A stretch of 64,000 nt of DNA from Pseudoalteromonas aliena SW19 (GCF_014905615.1 NZ_AQGU01000025.1:1054001-1118000); one strand, 5' to 3'; shown: positions 9,757-18,794, numbered from the stretch's first letter. A program made the numbers and translations. Notes: generated by a model from the letters alone, not told the origin.

Positions 9757-11859
9757 TTAGTCCTGTGGGTCGAGTTTTATTTTCTCATCCAGCACGCTAT
9801 TCATATTCCCCCCAAGCATACTTAGTAATTGGCTTTTTTCTGCAGCAGTTGTGTTACTTAATTGCTTTAATAGCTTACTCATATTAAAGTTTTTCATGGT
9901 TTCAGCTGAGCCATTTGCCCCCGCTAATACACCTTTTAAGTCTTCAATTAAATTACGGTCACCATTTAGGTGATCTTTAAATACGGTTTGTACTATTTTA
10001 CTTTCATCAACTAAACCATCGATAGATTTACCTAGGCTAATTGCACTCATAAACTGATTAAAGAACTGACCATCGCCGCCCATAATATTAATATCGGCTT
10101 CGCCCAACGCTTTACTCATAACATGAGCTTGATGCTCTGCAATATCTTTACTCGCTGCTATTTTTGCCATAACTAATTCTTTTTGCTGATTAAGCTGCAG
10201 CGTAAAGCTTTCGTAGTCACGTGCATCTTGATCCATTGCATTAAGCGCCTGTAATTTTTCTTCAAGACCTTTAGCTTCTGCTCGCATTTTACGTTCAAGG
10301 TTAATGGCTTCAACTTCACCTTGTTTTTCATTCGCATCAGCCATTGCTGTTTGTACTTGCGCTTGAGATAAGCCAATTTCACGGTTACCTTGCGCTTGAG
10401 CTTCTAACTTTTGGCGAAGTACTTTAGCGTCAACTTCACCTTGCATTGCGTTTGCCTGTGCTTTGGCTGTTATAATGTCGGCTTCAGCAAGTCCTTGGGC
10501 TGCCGTTTCTACTTGTCTAGCTTGAGCAAGTATTTTCTTCGATTCGGCCTGTTGATTTGCAATACGAAGCTCTGCATTAGCCATTGTTTCTAGCTCGCGC
10601 GCTTTGTATTCTGCAGCTTGTTCATGTGCTTTAGCTGATTCAATATCTTTTACAAAGGCTTCTTCAGCCTCAGCTTTTGCACGGATAATAATCGCGTCTT
10701 TTTCACGTTCAGCACCAGCTAATACCTGTACGTCTTTAATACGTTCTTTTTCTTCAGCTACTGATTTTTCAACAATCACGCGGTCACGCACAACATCAGC
10801 AATTTCTTTGCGCTCTACTTCAAGAGCCTTTTCTTTGTTGATTCGTAAAATTTCAGTTTCTCTTTCTCGCTCTATCACTTCTATTTCACGAGAGCGTAAT
10901 ACTTTTTCTTCTTCAATACCTAAAACACGTAATCGGTTTTGCTCAGCAATATCTAGTTCTCGCTGCTTATTTTGTTCACTAATACCAATCGCTTCTTCTG
11001 ATTGGATACGCGCCTGCTCTGATTTTAGGCGTTCTTCGTGACGTACTTTTTCAGCTTCGGCGTACTCACGCGCTTTTACAGTTTCTATTTCACGTACTTG
11101 ACGTGACATTGCATCTTGTTTTTGACGCTCTATTTCAAGTGACTTTTCAGTCGCTTCTTGATTTTGAATTTCTACTTTAGCTCGTTCATCACATTTTAAC
11201 TGGTTAGTTAATACATTTTGTGTGGCTGTCATTTCGGTAATGCGGCGAATACCTTCAGCATCAAGGATGTTTTGTGGATCCAATCTTTCAATTGAAGTTT
11301 GCTCTAAATAATCTATTGCCACATCTTCCAGGGTATAGCCTGATAAATCTTGACCTATCACTTCTTTAATATTGTCTCTGAACTCATTTCGGTGAGTAAA
11401 AAGCTCAACAAAATCCATGCGCTTACCAACGGTTTTAAGGGCTTCTGAAAACTTTGCTTCAAATAACTCTTGTAGAGTGTCGTGTTCAGAGGCACGTGCA
11501 CAACCTACTTGTTTTGCAACACGTAAAATATCGTCTTTGTTTTCATTAACGCGAATATAAAAAGTGATGGCGATGTCGGCACGTATATTATCTTTACAAA
11601 TCAATCCTCCTTTATCTTTTCGCTCTAGTACCATGCGCTTAGTTGAAATATCCATGATTTCCATTTTATGGATAACAGGGTAAACAATTCCCCCTGTTGT
11701 TGTTACATCAGGTTCGCTTTTCATTTTATTTATAATGAGTGCTTGGCCTTGCTCAACTTTGCGATAAAACTTGCCAACAATTAACAAAATAGCAAAAATG
11801 ACCGCTATCGCTATACCTACAAACGTGAATATAGGCAGTAAGTTATCTAAAAATTCCAT
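9757..11859 (-). CDS. Flotillin-family (SPFH) membrane protein, YqiK-like
   Basis: A 700-residue flotillin. The N-terminus has one hydrophobic anchor (about residues 8-28), followed by an SPFH/band-7 domain to about residue 220. A very long charged coiled coil follows, rich in glutamate, alanine and arginine (about 220-560), then a flexible C-terminus. Flotillins form large oligomers on the inner membrane and organise lipid microdomains. The gene lies 61 bases downstream of a YqiJ-like OB-fold membrane protein and upstream of a giant AAA+ ATPase. The first pair matches the E. coli yqiJ-yqiK arrangement. The start at 11859 precedes the anchor directly. Confidence 0.88.
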   Translation of the reverse strand: MEFLDNLLPIFTFVGIAIAVIFAILLIVGKFYRKVEQGQALIINKMKSEPDVTTTGGIVYPVIHKMEIMDISTKRMVLERKDKGGLICKDNIRADIAITFYIRVNENKDDILRVAKQVGCARASEHDTLQELFEAKFSEALKTVGKRMDFVELFTHRNEFRDNIKEVIGQDLSGYTLEDVAIDYLEQTSIERLDPQNILDAEGIRRITEMTATQNVLTNQLKCDERAKVEIQNQEATEKSLEIERQKQDAMSRQVREIETVKAREYAEAEKVRHEERLKSEQARIQSEEAIGISEQNKQRELDIAEQNRLRVLGIEEEKVLRSREIEVIERERETEILRINKEKALEVERKEIADVVRDRVIVEKSVAEEKERIKDVQVLAGAEREKDAIIIRAKAEAEEAFVKDIESAKAHEQAAEYKARELETMANAELRIANQQAESKKILAQARQVETAAQGLAEADIITAKAQANAMQGEVDAKVLRQKLEAQAQGNREIGLSQAQVQTAMADANEKQGEVEAINLERKMRAEAKGLEEKLQALNAMDQDARDYESFTLQLNQQKELVMAKIAASKDIAEHQAHVMSKALGEADINIMGGDGQFFNQFMSAISLGKSIDGLVDESKIVQTVFKDHLNGDRNLIEDLKGVLAGANGSAETMKNFNMSKLLKQLSNTTAAEKSQLLSMLGGNMNSVLDEKIKLDPQD

Positions 11860-11920
11860 GTTATGTCCTAACGTAATTATCGATTTATTATGTGTTATTT
11901 ACAGCAAAATTATGTTTTTG

Positions 11921-12541
11921 TTACCACGGTTTAGCGGCAATAATATAGCAATGCTGGTCTTTTAAATGCTCAAGTAATACAACCGTATCGCCTGAGCTAA
12001 ATAGTTGGTTGTCATGCGCTCTTATCTCGATTAACTGCTCAGTGCCTTGAAAATTAATTCGGGCTTGGCCAAATGTTGGGGTAACTTTGCCTGTTACTAC
12101 AACACACTCAAGGCCTAGCAGATCACTGCTACGGGATGTTTCTACACTTGAAAAAAAACGTTGCAATGGTTTTGAGATAATTACCGCTACAGGTAGGGCA
12201 ATAACGACGCTAATTACCAGCATCACTAAGCCTAATAAATAAAACAAAATCCCATCGCCAAGTAAGTAAGCAAAAAACTTATGTGCATAGATACTTATTA
12301 GCCAGCTAAGCATAATCACTAGAGTTATTGAAACAGTAATAGGTATGCCACCAAAACCAAGATTTAAGAATGAGTGGGTGCCACTTGTGTTAGATGAATC
12401 CGCTTCAATGTCTAAATCAGATTCAAACATATCAATATCAGCAAAACCCAGTAACGTAATAATCCAAAATAAGATAACAACCAAAAGTAGAGCCGTGAAA
12501 ATAATGGTAGGAAAAGTAAGAGCTAAATTTAAAAAGTCCAT
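11921..12541 (-). CDS. YqiJ/NfeD-like membrane protein with C-terminal OB fold
   Basis: A 206-residue inner-membrane protein. Three hydrophobic segments (about residues 10-32, 68-90 and 95-120) are followed by a soluble C-terminal ~70 residues with an OB-fold pattern (LGLECVVVTGKV through LLEHLKDQHCYII). This is the YqiJ/NfeD arrangement, in which the OB domain is thought to interact with the partner flotillin. It is the first gene of the flotillin operon. A weak GGTAAT precedes the ATG. The leader holds a perfect 24-bp palindrome about 80-105 bases upstream. Confidence 0.82.
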   Translation of the reverse strand: MDFLNLALTFPTIIFTALLLVVILFWIITLLGFADIDMFESDLDIEADSSNTSGTHSFLNLGFGGIPITVSITLVIMLSWLISIYAHKFFAYLLGDGILFYLLGLVMLVISVVIALPVAVIISKPLQRFFSSVETSRSSDLLGLECVVVTGKVTPTFGQARINFQGTEQLIEIRAHDNQLFSSGDTVVLLEHLKDQHCYIIAAKPW

Positions 12542-12621
12542 ATTACCGCTATCCGTTTGTATTAATGCAGTTAAAGTTTTACCACTTTGCAGTAAATTTG
12601 TTAAGTATTTTGTAGTAAATC

Positions 12622-12645
12622 ACAATTGTTTATATAAACAATTGT
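12622..12645. promoter_or_regulatory. Perfect 24-bp palindrome upstream of the flotillin operon
   Basis: ACAATTGTTTAT is followed immediately by its exact reverse complement ATAAACAATTGT. It lies 81-104 bases upstream of the YqiJ-like start, where an operator would be expected. With no loop and no T-tract it is a candidate dimeric repressor or activator site rather than a terminator. Confidence 0.45.
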
Positions 12646-12797
12646 AAACACCCACTCAGAAAGTTAATTTACTGTATGATAAATGTAATAAATAAACGCT
12701 TTATTACAATAATTCAATTGCCACACAGAGCGCCTCAAATACAATACCCTTTACAGAAACAAGGTTAATACACTCAATTTACTTAATAATAAAAAGG

Positions 12798-13182
12798 ATA
12801 TTTAGGCGCGTTTTAATACTACTTTATTTACTTACACTTAGCTGCACACCCTCTTCACATGCCGAAATATAATCATAAAAACAATGATTTAACGCTATTA
12901 ACTATTCAAAAGTTAATAATGAATCGCGAAACTATGAAAGCGAAGCGTATACAGTCGCAAGCCGCTATTATTTTTCGCTACAAGAGCATTCAGGTGTGTG
13001 GGATGATTTTGGCTACCTTGATACCGATAGCTATCAACTATGCTAACGATAGTTTTTCAAATAGTAATGGTATTTTTGGTGAAGGCTTTTACGGTAATGT
13101 ATTTTCAACGCTTGAAATTGCAGGTTTAAGCGAAGCTAGCGACTACTCACTGGGCTTTGGTTACTTATTTGCAGACGCATAA
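12798..13182 (+). pseudogene. Decayed exported outer-membrane protein gene
   Basis: No intact gene is present, but protein-like fragments appear in successive frames. The first, from about 12801, is a signal-peptide-like LILLYLLTLSCTPSSHAEI. After stops, the same frame continues with YTVASRYYFSLQEHSGVWDD near 12950-13010. Another frame then gives SYANDSFSNSNGIFGEGFYG and LGFGYLFADA up to 13182. Alternating aromatic/polar strands and the GFGYLF end suggest a small beta-barrel. AAAAAGG precedes an ATA codon at 12798 where a start codon might have been. A 107-residue open frame at 12859-13182 exists but is only the tail of this relic. Confidence 0.5.
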
Positions 13183-13201
13183 AGTACACAGGTTCAATGC
13201 G

Positions 13202-13306
13202 GAAGCCTTGCTTGATTTTTATACTCCCCTTACAGGGATGGAAGTCATTAGAGTAACGCAGGAGTAGTGACCGAGCCCACTAGGTTACAAATCTCTCGCC
13301 GTGATT
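13202..13306 (+). repeat. Dispersed repeat, copy 1 (about 105 bp)
   Basis: Shares blocks such as TTACAGGGATG, CATTAGAGTAACG, CCCACTAGG and CCG-GATT in the same order with 30940-31048. It is followed (about 13318-13355) by sequence resembling, in reverse orientation, the AGGGC-TG-TGAT end seen at 30138, so it may be the 3' end of a decayed insertion sequence. Confidence 0.55.
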
Positions 13307-13361
13307 CCCCCCCCTAGATTGAACAAATTTCAATCCCTAAAAATCAGCACGCCCTAATTAG

Positions 13362-13398
13362 AAAAAAGCCCAACATATTAAATATGCTGAGCTTTTTT
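13362..13398. terminator. Bidirectional hairpin terminator
   Basis: AAAAAAGCCCAACATATT and AATATGCTGAGCTTTTTT pair over 18 positions with two mismatches. A- and T-tracts flank it on the two strands. It lies between the decayed outer-membrane gene and the M20 peptidase gene. Confidence 0.7.
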
Positions 13399-13422
13399 AA
13401 GTTCATTTTAAATAAATTACAT

Positions 13423-13540
13423 AACCTGAATTCTGGTTAAGGAATTTACACGTCAATAGCGGGCCTATTACAAATAGATTCAACGCAGTTAACGCTGAAA
13501 ATAGCTGTTTAAGATAGATCTATTATCCAGAGTTCAGGTT
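13423..13540. mobile_element. MITE-like element family A, copy 1
   Basis: An ~118-bp non-coding element ending in inverted repeats AACCTGAATTCTGG and CCAGAGTTCAGGTT (one mismatch). The interior has CGTCAATAGC, GCCTATT, TTCAACGCAGTTA and CGCTGAAAATAGCTG in the same order as at 22654-22793 and 41675-41870. It abuts the 3' end of the M20 peptidase gene. No clear target duplication is seen. Confidence 0.75.
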
Positions 13541-13545
13541 ACAAG

Positions 13546-15045
13546 TTACATATTACCTAGCTCTATCATCATCGCTGTATACATACGTAAGTTAAGCTCT
13601 AATTGCTCAAGGGTAATAAATTCATGTTCTGAGTGGCCCGTGTAACGTTTACCAGGCATAGAAGGGCCAAACGATACTGCATTATCAAAAAGTTTGGCAT
13701 TAGTGCCGCCGCCAATTGATACAAAATCAGCTTTTTCGTCGCCTGTAAAGTGCTTGAATATATCAAGCAACTTTTGTGCATGCGGCGCACTATCTAGCAG
13801 CATAGGTGTACCAATAGTCGTTTCTATATTTGCAAGCGTGATGCTATTAGCCGCTTGCCAACTAGCAAGTGCATCATCAATCTGCTTTTGTAATACGGCT
13901 TCATCTTTACCCATCGGGCGACGTGCGTTCACAGCGAGTGTTAGCGCATTGCCATCGCGCTCAATAACAGTAGGAGCCACAGTCATCGGGCCCATAAAAT
14001 CATGCTTATACGCTATATCACCAAATTGCTTACCGTGAAGATCTAAACCAATTAACTGGTTTACAAAGTCGATTAGCTCCCCATCGCTGTTATTTTCAAG
14101 CTCGATACCTTTAAATAATTCGGCTAAATAAGCAATGGCATTTATACCAGACTCGGGCTCTGATGAATGCGCCGACATCCCTTTAACACTTATTGCTAAG
14201 CCATCATTTTGCTTAGTAAAGTTAAACTCAACTTTATTTAATGCTTTGGCTTTGGCTTTTAATGTATTAATAAGTGCAGTATCTGCATTATGAAGTACTA
14301 AGCTTGCGTCTTCTGGAATTTGGCTTCTAAACGCACCACCCGTTACGTTACTTACATATAAACCCGCTTGTGGTGATGTTGCATTAAAGGTAGGGGCAAT
14401 TAAGCTCCAGCCTTTCTCGGCAACAACAACAGGGTATGATGCATCAATCGTTACTGCATATTTGGGTTGCTCATACGTTTTCATAAATTCAGTAAGCGGG
14501 CCCCAATCAGACTCCTCTGCTAGATAAATCATTAACTCAATACGATTATTAAGCGGTATACCTTTGTCTTTAATTGCTTTCATTGCGTAGAGCGCTGTCG
14601 CTATTGCGCCTTTATCATCTTCGGTACCACGGCCCACAAGTTTGCCATGCTCTGATGTATCAATAATAAATGGACTTTGTTTCCATTTACTCGCATTAGC
14701 GGGTTGTACATCGCCATGCGTTACTACGGTTACTTTTTCGCTTTGCTCACCCATACCAATTAATACTGTGTACCCTAAATCTTGGTAATCAAAGCCAAGC
14801 TCTGCCGCTTTCATTTTTAAAAGAGCTTTAAAGCCAATAAAGTCGGGATTTTGAGGAGCCGTAATGTCGCTTTTATTAACGGTTGGAAAAGCCACTAAGT
14901 TAGTTAGTGTGTGTATTTGAGCATTTTGGTAGGTATTTACTGCGTAATCGGCAACGCTATCAATATTTTTATTTAACTGCGCATGAGCGCCAAATGCAAA
15001 TAAAGCAATACTGGCTAAAGCTAACTTTTTCAAAACAATTCCCAT
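13546..15045 (-). CDS. Secreted M20-family metallopeptidase (dipeptidase)
   Basis: A 499-residue zinc peptidase with an N-terminal signal peptide ending near GAHA (about residue 22). M20 metal ligands are visible: THGDVQP, GRGTEDDKG (bridging aspartate and neighbours), the AEESDWG glutamate pair, TIDASYP and the late GHSEHEF histidine. An inserted dimerisation/lid domain separates the two halves, as in PepV-like dipeptidases. It probably trims short peptides in the periplasm. The gene is alone on the minus strand and its stop codon lies six bases from a MITE-like element. Substrate range cannot be told from sequence. Confidence 0.85.
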   Translation of the reverse strand: MGIVLKKLALASIALFAFGAHAQLNKNIDSVADYAVNTYQNAQIHTLTNLVAFPTVNKSDITAPQNPDFIGFKALLKMKAAELGFDYQDLGYTVLIGMGEQSEKVTVVTHGDVQPANASKWKQSPFIIDTSEHGKLVGRGTEDDKGAIATALYAMKAIKDKGIPLNNRIELMIYLAEESDWGPLTEFMKTYEQPKYAVTIDASYPVVVAEKGWSLIAPTFNATSPQAGLYVSNVTGGAFRSQIPEDASLVLHNADTALINTLKAKAKALNKVEFNFTKQNDGLAISVKGMSAHSSEPESGINAIAYLAELFKGIELENNSDGELIDFVNQLIGLDLHGKQFGDIAYKHDFMGPMTVAPTVIERDGNALTLAVNARRPMGKDEAVLQKQIDDALASWQAANSITLANIETTIGTPMLLDSAPHAQKLLDIFKHFTGDEKADFVSIGGGTNAKLFDNAVSFGPSMPGKRYTGHSEHEFITLEQLELNLRMYTAMMIELGNM

Positions 15046-15202
15046 TTAATTAATAACTAAGAGCGGCAACTATAACGCTTGGAAGAGTTTACATATAGCA
15101 CTTTGCGGTAAACGCACAAGTTACCTGAGTTAATATTTATATAGCGGCTTTTATGTGGATGGCTGTATAATGCGCGACTTAAAATTAACAGGGCATTTAA
15201 TT

Positions 15203-15376
15203 GTGAACCGTCGTAAAAAAATCGTCACTAAATTTCAAAAAAAAGACAAGCGTACTAACGCAAAGCTACACAAAAGCAACAAACCTGCTTATGTGTCAAA
15301 AGCCGAACGAGAAAAACTTGAGCAGCAAGATAATACTGCGCAAATAATTGATGAAAATAGCCAAGAGCAGGAATAA
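15203..15376 (+). CDS. DUF2986 small basic protein
   Basis: A 57-residue lysine/arginine-rich protein beginning (V/M)NRRKKIV and continuing KDKRTNAKLHKSNKP-YVSKAER, the signature of DUF2986, a family of short proteins in marine gammaproteobacteria. I chose the GTG at 15203 because family members begin at MNRRKKI. An in-frame ATG at 15170 (MRDLKLTGH) is the alternative. No function is known. The basic N-half and acidic tail suggest nucleic-acid or ribosome contact, which is inference only. Confidence 0.65.
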   Translation: MNRRKKIVTKFQKKDKRTNAKLHKSNKPAYVSKAEREKLEQQDNTAQIIDENSQEQE

Positions 15377-15404
15377 CCTGCCCTTGTTGATTAGTATAAT
15401 GCAA

Positions 15405-17543
15405 TTAAAATACGTAGCTTACGCCCATATTAAATGAACGCCCCTGCCCTGCGAGTTGCTCAAAACGATTACTACTTCCCTGTTTAATCTGAGCAATACT
15501 CACTCCGCCAAGCGGTAATTGATAGTATTCATCAAATAAGTTTGTAACTTCTGCGCTGAGCGTTAAATTCCCCCACGATGCTTTTGAATTCAAATTTACT
15601 AAACTGTAACTGCTTGTTTGGTTCTCAAAGCGGTTATTATCTATACGCGTTTTAGTATCAACCCATTGCCACGATAATGTATTTTCAAAGCGCCCTAGTT
15701 GCTGGTTAATAGCAAACTCGGTTTGCAGTGGTTTTATTTGATAAAGCGGCTGGTTAGTATCGTCGCGATTGCCTCTGGTATTGGTAACTTTCGCTTTTAA
15801 TTGCCAGTTACCTAACTGCTTAGATTTATAAATGTTAGCGGTTAAGTCTAATTTAACGCCATATAAAGTGGCATCTACATTGGTAAATTTGAGCACATTA
15901 CGTGTAGTGTCCTCTAAACCAAAGCGATTGAAGGGCCTAATAATATCAGCGTCAATATAATCTGTAATATTGGTATACCAAACATTAGCACTAATACGCC
16001 AGTCATCTTCTTTTGCCGATTTAATATACGTCGAACTAAATGTATGCGCCGTTTCAACAGCTAAGTTAGGATCGCCAATATAACCATTTGCATCACCGTA
16101 CCAACCAATCATAGTGGTCGCCATGTTGCTTACTCCCCAACTGTATCGCTCGTACAAATTGGGCGCTCTATTTTTACGAGCAAGACCAAACTGAAGCTCA
16201 TCATTATTTGTTATTTGATAATTAAGCAATAAGCTAACATCAACGACCGTATCTGTTTTAGCTCTATCACTGGCATTAAACTCAATAGCTGCAGTGGCAT
16301 TATTTGGCTGCATAGGCATAGAGTTCATTGTGCCCATATTCATCATAGGCATGCCATTGTTGTATCCCTGCACTTCACCTGCATTTGTGCTTATATTTTC
16401 AATTCGTACACCAGTGTTTAGCCACCATTGTTTGTTTAACTGACTCTCATATTCAGCAAATACAGCAATACGCTCGCGTTTGCCATTATTTATATTTACG
16501 TACTCGTTTGGCCCCATCATCATTGACCCTTCAACAGCTGGCCACCAATCATTAATACTGTAATGATAATATTCTTGACCGAGTAAAATACTGCTGTTTT
16601 GATCAAGCGCAATGCGCCACTTTAGTTGCGAGCTTATATCTTGGGCATCGGTTTTCATTGGCATCATGCCTGTTTTTTCTGCACTGAAAAATCCCATTTC
16701 GTGCTTTACGCTGTGCCAATTTAACTGTGCTTCAAGCTCACTGTTTTCAAAAGAGCGTTTATATTGAGCTATAGCACCGTAACTGGTGTTATCGGTCATA
16801 TCCATATATTGATTTACAAATCCCTGATACGGGATTTTTTGATGACTTAGCTTAAGTACAAACTGTTGTTTTTCATCACGTATTGCCGCAGTTAAATTGT
16901 GGTTTTGTACGCGATATAATGTATCGAACACTAAATCGCCATTACCATCGTCGTAGCTTTTCGCGTCACTAAAAGCACCTTGATAATTAAAGCTAACAGT
17001 ATCACTGGCAACACGCGCTCCCATACCCAATTTACGGCCATTACCCAAGCTGTTGTACTGCGCCGACACATAACCTGAATGCCAACTAAGGCCGTTATTT
17101 TCGTTATACTGCGCAGAAATAGAATTTACGCTTATTACACCTGCAATATTATCGCCACCAGCACTCACTGGCGATATACCCGCAACGACGTTGTAAGCGG
17201 TAATTTGATTTGCAGAAATATAAGAAAGGGGTGGATTCATATGGTTAGCACACGCAGCGGTTACATCAGCGCCATCAACACGCACTTTTATTCTATCGCC
17301 CATTAAACCGTTTAAAATGGGTAAATTTGACACCCCACCTGCCGCTGAAAAATCCACACCTAAATCACTTAATAGTGATTCTGACGAGCCAAGCGCTAAA
17401 TGTTTATTTTGCACATGACCGTGTACTTCAATTACTTCCAACAACGTGTCGTCGGCAAATACTGTGGGTGATAACACACCGCTAATTAGAAGTGCGAGGG
17501 GAGTTAGTAAATATGTTTTTTTAATTTTTCTTTTATAAACCAT
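15405..17543 (-). CDS. OprC/NosA-like TonB-dependent copper receptor
   Basis: A 712-residue outer-membrane receptor: signal peptide to about residue 30, TonB-box-like LEVIEVHG (35-42), plug domain, 22-strand-type barrel and a terminal VSYVF. The plug contains C98-A-N-H-M102, the CxxxM copper-binding motif described for Pseudomonas OprC. Extracellular loops are strikingly methionine-rich (GMMPMK, EGSMMMGPN, NGMPMMNMGTMNSMPMQ), as expected for Cu binding. I therefore infer copper uptake, energised by TonB. The gene is single. Its leader has a perfect inverted repeat right before the start and no obvious Shine-Dalgarno, so regulation may act there. Confidence 0.85.
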   Translation of the reverse strand: MVYKRKIKKTYLLTPLALLISGVLSPTVFADDTLLEVIEVHGHVQNKHLALGSSESLLSDLGVDFSAAGGVSNLPILNGLMGDRIKVRVDGADVTAACANHMNPPLSYISANQITAYNVVAGISPVSAGGDNIAGVISVNSISAQYNENNGLSWHSGYVSAQYNSLGNGRKLGMGARVASDTVSFNYQGAFSDAKSYDDGNGDLVFDTLYRVQNHNLTAAIRDEKQQFVLKLSHQKIPYQGFVNQYMDMTDNTSYGAIAQYKRSFENSELEAQLNWHSVKHEMGFFSAEKTGMMPMKTDAQDISSQLKWRIALDQNSSILLGQEYYHYSINDWWPAVEGSMMMGPNEYVNINNGKRERIAVFAEYESQLNKQWWLNTGVRIENISTNAGEVQGYNNGMPMMNMGTMNSMPMQPNNATAAIEFNASDRAKTDTVVDVSLLLNYQITNNDELQFGLARKNRAPNLYERYSWGVSNMATTMIGWYGDANGYIGDPNLAVETAHTFSSTYIKSAKEDDWRISANVWYTNITDYIDADIIRPFNRFGLEDTTRNVLKFTNVDATLYGVKLDLTANIYKSKQLGNWQLKAKVTNTRGNRDDTNQPLYQIKPLQTEFAINQQLGRFENTLSWQWVDTKTRIDNNRFENQTSSYSLVNLNSKASWGNLTLSAEVTNLFDEYYQLPLGGVSIAQIKQGSSNRFEQLAGQGRSFNMGVSYVF

Positions 17544-17545
17544 TT

Positions 17546-17579
17546 TAATTTATGCCACTGTAATAATTGGCATAAATTA
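17546..17579. promoter_or_regulatory. Inverted repeat immediately upstream of the copper receptor start
   Basis: TAATTTATGCCA and TGGCATAAATTA are perfect 12-bp inverted repeats with a ten-base spacer, ending two bases before the receptor ATG. It could be a repressor operator or an mRNA hairpin occluding the start. It lacks a T-tract, and the preceding gene has its own terminator. Confidence 0.5.
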
Positions 17580-17598
17580 TAGTACGTACGGTTAAAGC

Positions 17599-17624
17599 AA
17601 AAGCGCGACAAATTGTCGCACTTT
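17599..17624 (-). terminator. Terminator of the alcohol dehydrogenase gene
   Basis: Minus strand: GTGCGACAA, short loop, TTGTCGCGC followed by TTTTGCTTT, seven bases after the dehydrogenase stop. Confidence 0.7.
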
Positions 17625-17631
17625 ATCAGTT

Positions 17632-18678
17632 TTAATCACTTAACGACGCCATATCAATGACAAAACGGTATCGAACGTCTGACTTTTCCATGCGTTCGTA
17701 CGCGGTGTTAATTTCATCAATGTTGATCATTTCACACTCTGGGAGTACGTTGTTCTCGCCACAGAAATCGAGCATTTGCTGCGTTTCTGCTATACCACCA
17801 ATCAACGATCCTGCAATTCGGCGACGTCCCATTAATAGGGGGACCGTATTTACTTCATCCACAGGACCCACTTGGCCAACGATAACTAAAGTACCATCAA
17901 CATCAAGTAGCGGTGTATAAATAGACAAATCATGCTTTACGGGCACGGTATCGATAATAACGTCAAAAGCAGATTGCGCCCCTTTCATTTCATCGTCATT
18001 TGATGATACTAAGTAATGGTCTGCACCTAATTTCACTGCGTCTTCTTTTTTAGACTCACTACGACCGACAACTGTAACCGTTGCCCCCATAGCAACTGCA
18101 TTTTTAACAGCCATATGACCAAGTCCACCCAGACCTACAACAGCAACTCGACTACCTTTTTTTACACCCCATTTATGAAGTGGAGAGTACGTTGTAATAC
18201 CTGCGCACAGTAGCGGTGCAACGCGTGAAAGATCTAGGTTTTGTGGTACCGAAAGTACAAACTCTTCCCGTACAACCACGTGTTTTGAGTAACCGCCTTG
18301 AGTCATGTCGCCATTGACTCTGTCTTTACCTGCATAAGTACCTACCATGCCCTCTCGGCAAAACTGCTCTTCGTCGTTATCACACTGATCGCAGCTTTTA
18401 CACGAATCAACCATACAACCAACAGCAACCGTGTCGCCTTGCTTATATTTTTTTACGTCGTTACCTACCGACAGTACTTTGCCTACAATTTCATGTCCAG
18501 GAACTAACGGATAATCACTGCCACCCCAATCATTTCGGACGGCGTGTAAGTCTGAATGGCATACGCCACAGTATAAAATTTCAATTTCTACATCGTTATT
18601 TCGTAAATCGCGGCGCTCAAAAGAAAACTCTGTGAGTTCAGAACCTTGGCTTTTTGCTGCATATCCTACTGTTTTCAT
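17632..18678 (-). CDS. Zinc-dependent NAD(P) alcohol dehydrogenase (YahK/CAD-like)
   Basis: A 348-residue medium-chain dehydrogenase. Catalytic zinc ligands appear in CGVCHSDLHA and PGHEIVG. The structural zinc lobe has four cysteines (CKSCDQCDNDEEQFC). The Rossmann loop is VGLGGLGHMAVK. The pattern matches the cinnamyl-alcohol-dehydrogenase/YahK group, which reduces aldehydes using mainly NADPH. It is transcribed alone, with its own terminator before the downstream receptor gene. A detoxifying aldehyde reductase role is likely; the physiological substrate cannot be seen. Confidence 0.9.
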   Translation of the reverse strand: MKTVGYAAKSQGSELTEFSFERRDLRNNDVEIEILYCGVCHSDLHAVRNDWGGSDYPLVPGHEIVGKVLSVGNDVKKYKQGDTVAVGCMVDSCKSCDQCDNDEEQFCREGMVGTYAGKDRVNGDMTQGGYSKHVVVREEFVLSVPQNLDLSRVAPLLCAGITTYSPLHKWGVKKGSRVAVVGLGGLGHMAVKNAVAMGATVTVVGRSESKKEDAVKLGADHYLVSSNDDEMKGAQSAFDVIIDTVPVKHDLSIYTPLLDVDGTLVIVGQVGPVDEVNTVPLLMGRRRIAGSLIGGIAETQQMLDFCGENNVLPECEMINIDEINTAYERMEKSDVRYRFVIDMASLSD

Positions 18679-18764
18679 AATAACTCCATAGTTGTTAAAA
18701 ATTTAAATCATCAACAGTATGCTACATCCGCTGTGAATAGAAACTGACAATACAAAATAGACAT

Positions 18765-18794
18765 AAAAAAGCCCGAACATTGCTCGGGCTTTTT
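18765..18794. terminator. Bidirectional rho-independent terminator
   Basis: AAAAAAGCCCGA, seven-base loop, TCGGGCTTTTT: a strong GC stem with A/T tails. It lies just after the DUF1499 gene stop and upstream of the dehydrogenase gene. Confidence 0.85.

Noticed and set aside
10604..11041. A 145-codon plus-strand open frame rich in serine and arginine
   Set aside because: It is the antisense of the flotillin coiled coil; the repetitive glutamate/alanine/arginine codons create a long open complement.
13240..13310. tRNA- or CRISPR-like appearance of the 105-bp dispersed repeat
   Set aside because: No cloverleaf can be drawn and the two copies lie 17 kb apart without a spacer array.
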